A stretch of DNA of 64,000 nt from Linum tenue (lineage: Eukaryota; Streptophyta; Magnoliopsida; Malpighiales; Linaceae): the NCBI GenBank assembly GCA_946122785.1, contig CAMGYJ010000006.1, positions 36,972,066 through 37,036,065 on the forward strand, given 5' to 3'. The translations under genes and the position numbers were made by a program. The notes beneath the pieces were generated by a model. That model saw nothing but the letters and a program-made list of their open reading frames with translations, was not told where the DNA came from and did no database searches. Positions 56,911 to 64,000 of this stretch are shown piece by piece; the first letter of the stretch is position 1; every line of letters starts with the position of its first letter.

Positions 56911-58002
56911 ATGGATCCCGAGAGCTTCTCCTACACGTGGGGGTATCCACCAACACACGAATGGTGTTACCCCGAGCCGACATGGGGCTATCATGAAGGA
57001 GATGAGTACGGATTCGGGGTCCACTACCAACTACCTTTCCATGATGAGCAACCATATCCCCCAGATGTTCAAGAGTTCTATCCATACTATGAAGGTTAGC
57101 CTCCACAATAAGAAGGGAAGAGCCAATTGGAGCTATTGGTGGAGAAGTTCGTATCGGATAATGAGAGATCATATTCCGAACCAGCCTTTCCAACCATGGG
57201 TCCACCTCACTCGGATTTCCTCTATGAAGCGGAGGAGATACGCAAGCACATCAAGAAGCTAAACTAGACGATCGAGGAAGCTTGTGCACAGTTCACCCAA
57301 GACCGACTCTTGGCGGTTGGTGAAGAAAAGTAATATGAAGAGGAAAGCCTCGAGGAAGAATTGGAACGGTCGGAAGTTGTCACGGATGGCCACCGTGATA
57401 CTCACGACTTGGAATGTCCTCTGGAGGTAGCCACCACTCTTACATATTTCATCCCAAGCGTTGAAGAGGAAGTTCTCAATGAGGAGGTGAGTGTCGAGTC
57501 AATCGAAGACATTGCTTGTAAACTCGCTATTCAAGGCTTGCTTGCGGAAGAGCAAGGGAAGTTGAGGAAAGAAGAAGTTGTGGAGGAGGTAGTAGAAAAA
57601 GAAGAGGAATTTCTTAAGGATTCCCGAGAGGAGGAATTTGAAGAAGGGAAGAAGTTGGATGAAGCAATTGGCTTTTGTGCTAAGGAGGAAGACTCATTGG
57701 AAGAGGCTTGCATCGGCCTTTGGGGCAAGGATCCTTTTGCGATCACTCTTTGCCCGACCAAAGCCACTCCGTCATCATTCTTCCTTGATGAATCCGGAGG
57801 TGAAGAGTCTATGATGTTCCATCCGGTTTGGGGCAAAGAGAAAAGATAAAAAGAGAAGGACAGGTCTCAAGGGTGGAGGTTCCATACCACTCAAGTGCAT
57901 GATTCGTCGTCAATTGCCATTCTGTGTGCCCACGACTTGAGGCTCTGCCTACACGATGATAACCTCAACTACAAAGAGGTGCTAGTGTGGACCGAGACTT
58001 AA
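56911..58002 (+). pseudogene. Conserved acidic ORF of non-autonomous element C+
   Basis: One frame of 363 codons with in-frame stops after residues 62 and 66, near 116, at 57331 and at 57847. The N-terminus is rich in Tyr, Trp and Pro (MDPESFSYTWGYPP..., EPTWGYHEG). A helical, coiled-coil-like stretch follows (EAEEIRKHIKK...IEEACAQFTQDRLL), then a very acidic Glu-rich centre (KLRKEEVVEEVVEKEEEF) and a conserved end (GWRFHTTQVH, AHDLRLCLHDDNLNYKEV, WTET). It is homologous over its length to 58440-59744 (minus) and at its end to 10020-10258. There is no Gag zinc knuckle, protease, RT or integrase. I do not recognise the protein; it occupies the place of gag-pol between primer site and H1. Confidence 0.65.
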
Positions 58003-58040
58003 AGAACAACCGTCTAGCTTATGACGTAAAAGTAGCGCTT

Positions 58041-58058
58041 GTTGGGAGGCAACCCAAC
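58041..58058 (+). other. RNA hairpin H1 of element C+
   Basis: GTTGGG-AGGCAA-CCCAAC, 38 bp after the ORF end, preceded by AGCGCTT. An internal polypurine motif follows at 58242-58289 (ATTGAGGGCAATGTC...TTAAGTGTG...GGGGGG). Confidence 0.75.
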
Positions 58059-58299
58059 ATAGGTTTGTGTTTATTTTTATGTTAAGTACTATTTTTGTGC
58101 AATAATCTCGCCTTGCAAGAGCTTGTGTATTTGTTTTTGTCTCCATGGAGCTCTCTCCTCTTCATCTCTGACCCGATCCGGTCCCGACTTTCACTCGCCA
58201 AGCTATGCGGTAACATCGTTCTACCCCTTATTTTACGCCATTGAGGGCAATGTCGAGCTTAAGTGTGTATGTGTGGTGGTGTGGGGGGCGTAGTCTATC

Positions 58300-58439
58300 T
58301 CTAAGAGCATGTCCAACATTTTTTATATTTTTGGTGGCCACTCTCTTTTCTTCTTTGCCATTTTATTGATTTTTTTCTCCTTTCTCTTTTCTTTTCTTTG
58401 AGGGCTATAGAGAGCTAAAAATATGCCACATTTTTTAAC
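58300..58439 (-). other. 3' non-coding remnant of element C- with A-rich hairpin
   Basis: On the minus strand a purine-rich tract (AAAGAAAAGAAAAGAG... to ...AAGAAAAGAGAG) is flanked by inverted CATATTTTTAGCTCTC and GAGAGTGG...CCAAAAATAT arms, like the A-rich hairpins of B2 and Athila. The rest of the C- 3' end, including its 3' LTR, is missing. The junction with C+ lies near 58300. Confidence 0.4.
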
Positions 58440-59744
58440 TTAAGGGATAGTGCTCACTTTGAACGAGTCACGAGCGTCACGAGCATTGGACGAGTCCATG
58501 ATTGAGGGCTCGTGAACTTGAGTGGCTTTGAGGCTCCACCCATGAGACCTCTTCTTCTTTCCTTCTTCCTTCTTCTCTTTGCCCCACACCATGTAATGCA
58601 TCATCGATTTACCACCATCGCATCCAGCAAGAGGGATCGCCGATGGCTTGGCAAAGAGCCGCAAATGGGTCCTTCTCCAAAAGTGCGTCTAGGTCAGGTG
58701 GAAAGCTTTGTTCGCACTTGTAACTTGTTGAAGCTTCATCCACCACAACCTCGTCTTCATCTTGGACCTCACTTGCTCCTTCTACTTCAATTTCCTCCAC
58801 TTGGTAACACTTGAAATCTCCCCCCTCTTTAATGCTTTCTTCCTCCTCTTCAACCACTTCTTCCTCCTTCCCGTTCATGTCTTCAAGCACGGTTTGGAGG
58901 GCAAGATGCTATGCAAGCTCATAGAAGGGATTCTCTTGATCCTCTGCACTCGTGTCTTGGTCTTCAAAGTTGCTTTCTAGAAGGGGAAGATTATGGGAGT
59001 CGTCAATGCAACCTTCTTGTTCATCCTCACCATGAGAGCTCTCCGGGGTGAGCTCCTCTAGCTCCACATGGTTGTCATTGAGCGCCCCTTCAACCTCCTC
59101 TTTCTCCTTCAACAATGAGAGGCAATAGCTATCACAAGCTCGTGCCACCTTCTCTTCTAGTGTCAAACCGGAAGGAGGGAGGGGTTGGAAAACTATGCCA
59201 GAGCTCATTCTTCCAAAGGTCTAATGGCTTGCCTCTTCGACCTCCTATTTCTCTTCTTCAAATGGAAGGAGGCGATTGTGAGCAAGTTGTGCACATGCTT
59301 GCTCAACAAGCTCTCCTTGCCTCTGCATGCGTCGAAGGAGCTCCTCCGATTCCCGAAGAAAGGTTGAGTCAATAGGACCGGTGATGGGAATATCCAAATT
59401 GGAGCATCCCTTGTCGGTACCCCGGGAAATTTCTCCGCTATGAGCTCCCAGTTTCTCTTTAGCTCCGGTTGTGGAGTGGCACATGGTCTTGATGATTGTC
59501 CCATGAAGGCTTCCATGGCCAATTCTAACTTAGATTTCTCCTCGGGTGGTGGAGGGGAATCTTCTTGGTATGGGGAAACCTCTTCATACCCCCAATGGTA
59601 TGGTTGTTCTTCTTGGAATGGGGGTTGGTAATAGAACCCGGATCCTTGGCTTCCCTCTTCTAGTTCACTCCATGAAGCTTCGGGGTACCCCCATTCGGGT
59701 GGTTGTGTATACCCCCACCTATTGTAGAAGCCATTGGGATCCAT
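58440..59744 (-). pseudogene. Conserved acidic ORF of non-autonomous element C-
   Basis: Reads from MDPNGFYNRWGYTQPPEWGY at 59744. Same organisation as the C+ ORF: Tyr/Trp/Pro-rich start (EEQPYHWGYEEVSPYQ), coiled-coil-like stretch (ESEELLRRMQRQGELVEQAC), acidic centre (EEEVVEEEEESIKEGG) and the end block (SMMHYMVWGKEKK, KKKRSHGW, QVHE). A frameshift near 59380, a stop at 59245-59247, a further stop near 58907 and a decayed C-terminus break it. The two copies differ widely in sequence but keep the architecture, which suggests past selection on a protein. Function unknown. Confidence 0.65.
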
Positions 59745-59901
59745 GATTCATAACCTACACAAACAAAAAACATAAAAACAAAATCAAACACACACACACA
59801 CAAACCACCCTTCTAAAAGAAGAGTGGGTCAACAAAAATATAACACAAAATAAAACAGCCAAAGTAACGATCTAACCCTTTTTCAAATAACCTAAAATGG
59901 T

Positions 59902-59919
59902 TCCCCGACAACGGCACCA
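59902..59919 (-). other. Primer-binding site of C-, tRNA-Asp type
   Basis: The minus strand reads TGGTGCCGTTGTCGGGGA, two mismatches to the Athila site. Confidence 0.8.
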
Positions 59920-59925
59920 AAAACT

Positions 59926-61317
59926 TGACTCGTTCTAACTACAACATCCCAATCGACGGTCAAGTATAACCACCGACCGAGTGTAGCATAGGGCAAGCAA
60001 GAAATAAGAATTTATCGTACCACGGGGATCTAGGCTTACCCTACTTCAGGTTTAGGGTTTGTTATCTAGCCAACCTACGATGGTGATTGAAGAATTAAAC
60101 TAACTAACCTAGCTATTTACAAGGTTGGAGCTCTTTTGAGTTAAACCCCCTATTCCCGAGCTTCGGATCGATGTTGAGTATCCTCCTAGTTCGATCGACT
60201 TAAACACACTACCGTTTGGAGAAGGACTCCCTCGGGAGTGACCCCGAACGGCGAATCGATGGATGGGTAGGTGCTCTATTCAACCTAGGGTTTCGTATAT
60301 TGTGAGGAGATCAGTTGAATCAACTACCTTGGGGACTACCCGGATAATATACGATAGGAGTGACCCGAAGACGCCAATAATGGGCTCTAAGGGGATTATC
60401 CCACTCCTAGGTCAAAAGCTTAAGCCATGAAAATGGAAACCCAACTCATGTAATTCATGAAAACATCCATCAATCAAGTAGAATCATCAATCAAACATGG
60501 CATGTGTCACATACATCAACATTAAACCCAAATATAGACCTAGGGTTCTTAAACCAAGAGAAGAGGGTGAGTTTCTAGAGAGAGAGAGAGAGAGAGAGGA
60601 GAGATTACAAAGAAACCTCTAGATCTTCTTCTTCTTCTTCTAGGCTTGATTCCTAGCTTTCAAGCTTGATCAATACATTCAATTAAGCTCCAAGATCACT
60701 CCCTCTCTCACTAGAATTCCGCTTTGGTGTTTTGGGTTGAAACCCTAGAAAAAGAAAGTGTCCCTTCTCCAAAAACCAGCTCTCCTTTCTCTCTCCCCGT
60801 TGTTGCCTTCATATTTGCCCGAAAGTGACCAGTTCACGACCGTGTTGGCCAGTTCATGGTTGTGAACACCTAAATGCGTCTGTGAACTCAGTGTCATCTA
60901 CTAAAAGCACCGCTTCACTCTCATGGGTTCACGGTTTGTGCTCAAAGTTCACAGTCTTGGTGACCGTGAACTCAGTCGGCGCTAGTAACCTCAGAATTCG
61001 CCCTGGACACCTCGTTGTTCACGGTTTGTGGATCCATTTCACGGCCTTAGAGGCCGTGAACTCCAACGCCAGACCATGAACTATGGCTACTTCATGGACG
61101 CTCGCGCTTCATTGTTACAGACTTTTCTTTGATTTTTTTTTTTTGCGCTTTTTGACCTTCAATTATCCCGAAACTCGTCCTCGACCCTTCCACACGAGCT
61201 AGGACCTAAAATGTATCAAAACAATCACAATCTAGCATGAAATATGTAGGAACAATGATATACTAAGCTAAACAAATAAGAAATGAGGGGTAAAATGAGT
61301 ACATTTGGGCCGAATCA
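59926..61317 (-). mobile_element. 5' LTR of element C- (1392 bp)
   Basis: The minus strand starts TGATTCGGCCCAAATG at 61317 and ends before the primer site. CCGTGAAC/GTTCACGG dyads lie at about 60825-61080 and a GA microsatellite at 60575-60600. It inserted into the 3' non-coding region of C+, which resumes at 61318. Confidence 0.75.
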
Positions 61318-61760
61318 AGTGCCATAGAAAAGAGCGCTTATAGGAAGTTCATGATGAGTGATAGTATGGAAGGGAGAAGCAATTTTTTTGGCCGATGCTA
61401 GTGGCCATTGTTTGTAAGGAAGGTTCTTAGTCGAAACCATAGAACCTTTGGGTTTAGGGTGAAGATGTAGGACCTCATGATGTGTTTGCCACCACCCAAA
61501 AAGCCTTTTTCCCATGTCCAAGACAATGGCCAGTCATTTGAACCCGTGTCTAAGACCGAAAAGTTTCTAATAGCCTCGAATGTCGTTTGTGGTGGATGTC
61601 GGTATTGCTTGCAACGGTCCTTGTGTTAATTGCCAATAACCATTTGAGAGTCACCACTTTGTGATATTTTAGTTGTCCCCAAAGCATTTTGATAGGTTGA
61701 GAATTTACCTTGTGTGAAATGGTTTGCTTGGGGACAAGCAAAAGTCTAAGTGTGGGGGAG
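61318..61760 (+). other. 3' non-coding region of C+ with hairpin H3 and polypurine tract
   Basis: Shares GCCTTTTTCCCATGTCCAAG-type sequence with B2 (about 17850). H3 is TTTGCTTG-GGGA-CAAGCAAA (61723-61742, 8 bp), followed by TAAGTGTGGGGGAG up to the LTR. Confidence 0.7.
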
Positions 61761-62187
61761 TGATTCGGGCCTAATCGCACACATTTTATCCCCGTTTCCC
61801 TTGGGCGTTTGTGTCATTTGAACTCCTAAAAGGGTGGTTGTACGCTAGGTTTTGTATGTTTCAGTGTGTTTTAGGATTCGACAAGTAAAACCATCCCCGG
61901 AGCCGAAATTTGGAAGAAAAGGAGAAAAGAGTGGTAAAGGGATTGATTCAGGCCATGTTCACGGTTTCCCATTGGATTTCACGATCTCTTAAGGCCGTGA
62001 ACTTAAGCCATAAACAGTGAACCGCTAAGCGTCCAGGGCGAATTATGAAGTTACTGACGTAAGGTGAGTTCACGGTCAGCAAGACCGTGAACTATCAGTG
62101 GAAACAGTGAACTCAAGTGAGTGAAGCGGTGCGTTTTGACACAACACTCCGAGTTCACGGACGCGTTGAAGAGTTCACGACTGTGAA
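61761..62187 (+). mobile_element. 3' LTR of element C+, truncated after about 427 bp
   Basis: Starts TGATTCGGGCCTAATCG and follows the 5' LTR (55366 onward) through the GTTCACGG dyads, then stops matching near 62187 in front of LINE-like sequence. About 1 kb of LTR is missing. Confidence 0.7.
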
Positions 62188-62690
62188 TTGAGGTATACTT
62201 CCACAAATTTCCATTCCTCGCCGCTAAGTCTCAATCGCAAGAAAATAGATCATGCCCTGAGCCTCCTTTCTCCACTGAAACTCTTAATCGGGGCCCCTAC
62301 CTGTCGATCGCGCTTTATTTGATCATCTTCCCACAATTTTCCAGCCACCATAGAGAGGCCGTGAGCTTCCTGGACTCTATCATAGAGATCGTAGTGAAGA
62401 GGGATTTGAGAATGCGTAGAAGAACCAGGAAGGGTTTTTGATGTTTTCAAAAAGAGAGGACAGAGCATCCGACTCCATTTTTTGTTCAATTTTTTTTGGG
62501 TTATTCCCTCTTTTTCATGTTGATCCCGAAGAGCTATAAGAAGACCGAGAGGAGAGATTGGACTTGAAGAAGAAGGGAATTATGGAGAGGAGGGAGAGAG
62601 TACAAAATATGACGGTCAAACCCCAACACAGATTTTGAAGCAAAACTGTTGTTCGTGTCCTTTTCTTTTCTTGCCCCTTTTTTTCTTCTG
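62188..62690 (-). pseudogene. Probable LINE ORF1 N-terminal fragment
   Basis: Minus-strand frames near 62490-62250 give RVQEAHGLSMVAGKLWEDDQ followed by IKRD, resembling the VGKLL.D..IN segment that opens plant LINE ORF1 proteins. Frames are broken. It is in the same orientation as the LINE at 53612-55365 and on its upstream side, so it may be the same element's 5' part, separated by C+. Confidence 0.4.
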
Positions 62691-62691
62691 T

Positions 62692-62800
62692 AACACCCCA
62701 AATTTTGAGTTCGGGTTTGACAGGTAATAAATTAATAGACCGGATCGAAATTTTATTATAGTAACACATGTTACTCATTGTGTTTTAAACTTAAAAACTA
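62692..62800 (+). mobile_element. Possible Gypsy LTR start
   Basis: TGTAACACCCCAAATTTTGAG resembles the start of many plant Gypsy (chromovirus) LTRs. No primer site, polypurine tract or partner was found. Confidence 0.2.
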
Positions 62801-62818
62801 ATTCCTATTAATTAATCA

Positions 62819-63480
62819 TAGGGCTGGGCATGTAGGTGGTTAATTCGCGGTTTGATATCGATCCACCGGCAAATAATCTGAATCGAAGTGGGTGAGTGAT
62901 TGATGTAGGTGCATTACGGGTAGATAAATCTCCTGCCCACACTTAATCGGGTGGGTGAAGAGTGGAGTGCGGGTCACCCAAATGACCCACGCCATATTTT
63001 TACACGACAAAATGTTACTTACTTATACTATCAAATAGTCATCATATTTTCTAAGTGCACTACACCTTAGGTAGAGAATAAATAATGTTTTTCGAATCCT
63101 ATTATTGGTTACTATGCTATGTAATGTTCATTAAATATTGAGATGTTGATTATTAAACATCAATTGTATCAAAGATACAAAGTGCGTTAGTTTTCTTTAC
63201 GCAATTGGTTGATAGAGTAATGAAAAATATAATGCAAATACTACACGGATCTACATGAGAAAAATGGGAAGTGTCCAGATTGATAGTGCTAATAACTTGC
63301 GAGGAACTTATTATAAATGTTAGCCAACTTTTTTGATGGCTAGATGGAAAATGGTTGTTGCAGGATCACAATTATACCAACCCACTAATAAGCAGGTAGG
63401 TCAATTTGAAACCACAATCAACCCAACCCGCCCATTACTCACCCCAAATTAAACCTACTTAACCCAAAATTAACTCTAAA
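62819..63480. mobile_element. hAT-like remnant
   Basis: TAGGGCTGGGCATG at the left resembles hAT ends, and GGGTGGGTGAAG/ACCCACGCC blocks recall the remnant at 3690-4251. The right end is not found. Confidence 0.3.
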
Positions 63481-64000
63481 CGTTCCCAATACTCCATCTC
63501 CCTGGAAGCCATTAAACCCGCACATCTGTCTTCTCCTTTTTCTGGACCACCAATCGATCCAAATCTCATCCCTCCCCACCAATATATGGGGATTTGGCAT
63601 AAGTGGATGATATGAATTGGGTCATGGTGGATTAAACGCAGAGGAAGCTAGAATTACTTAGCTACAAAATGGGTGGTTAGATATAGTATAAAGAGAAGTG
63701 GGAGCTAGGAATGGGTCAGTAATTGTTTCACGTGGATCTCCGCTTGTACTGGTTATCGTAGCTTAGCATGGAATATGCATCAATCTTACGCGAGGATCAA
63801 TCATCGACGAGGCATGTTGAGAGTTATTGATACTTGGGGAGGAAGCTTTCAACGTCAAGGTTGTTGGATACGGATTCAACACAAGAGTATGGCTACTAAT
63901 GTGTGTTGGTTTAGGAGGCTAGTTAGTAACTCACTATAACGTATTTGATAATAGTATGAATTAAATGATTTGTATTCAAGTATTTGCATTATTTTGTTAC
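63481..64000. other. Unassigned DNA at the right edge
   Basis: No gene, repeat unit or transposon end could be supported in this stretch. Confidence 0.5.

Noticed and set aside
58310..58440. A MITE (GAGCATGTCCAAC-type) between C+ and C-
   Set aside because: The purine tract and arms fit better as the A-rich hairpin of the C- 3' region; no target duplication was found.
58449..58453. AGTGC as the second target duplication of C- (matching 61318-61322)
   Set aside because: C- has no LTR end next to it and clear C- sequence extends to both sides, so a chance 5-bp match is likelier.

Overview
The window is nuclear DNA from a flowering plant, probably a eudicot. It holds one intact, intron-rich plant gene set in a dense, nested mass of retrotransposons and DNA transposons. 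There are no bacterial-style operons, rRNA genes, tRNA genes or CRISPR arrays.

Layout, left to right. (1) 1-3.7 kb: the 5' end of a minus-strand Copia element (gag, primer site, LTR) sits in an intron of a minus-strand FAR1/MULE-type gene fragment whose introns carry arrays of the palindrome TACCATATGGTA. (2) 3.7-5.1 kb: hAT-like elements, including a 597-bp non-autonomous hAT with an 8-bp target duplication and a Tourist-type MITE nested in it. (3) 5.1-10.0 kb: a decayed plus-strand Copia element. (4) 10.0-19.8 kb: two Athila-like Gypsy derivatives joined head to tail (called B1 and B2 here). B2 keeps only gag, protease and the integrase tail. It ends exactly in an exon of another gene. (5) 19.8-31.0 kb: gene scraps, a Pack-MULE-like element, inverted-repeat elements and two tandem Helitron-like elements, the first carrying a FRIGIDA-like exon. 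(6) 31.0-37.2 kb: the gene island, a complete 12-exon minus-strand phosphatidylserine synthase gene (426 aa). (7) 38.1-62.7 kb: an L1-type LINE (minus) serves as host for a nest of insertions. A solo LTR (family C, minus) sits in its RT region and itself contains an intact 11.1-kb Athila element (40761-51898) and a hAT MITE. A family C non-autonomous element (C+, plus strand) interrupts the LINE further upstream and contains a second, inverted copy (C-). (8) 62.7-64 kb: hAT-like and unassigned AT-rich DNA.

How the parts relate. The intact Athila has a 1779-codon gag-pol, near-identical LTRs and perfect 5-bp target duplications. It is the only element here that could supply reverse transcriptase and integrase. 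B1, B2, C+ and C- lack these enzymes. Where the relevant parts survive, they share its tRNA-Asp-type primer site and a common 3' architecture of two hairpins, an A-rich hairpin and a TTAAGTGTGGGGG polypurine tract. Two of the hairpins show compensatory base changes between families. B1, C+ and C- also carry a conserved acidic ORF that I do not recognise. Together this suggests a non-autonomous retrotransposon system mobilised in trans by Athila, with conserved cis-acting RNA structures. That is the most interesting content of the window.
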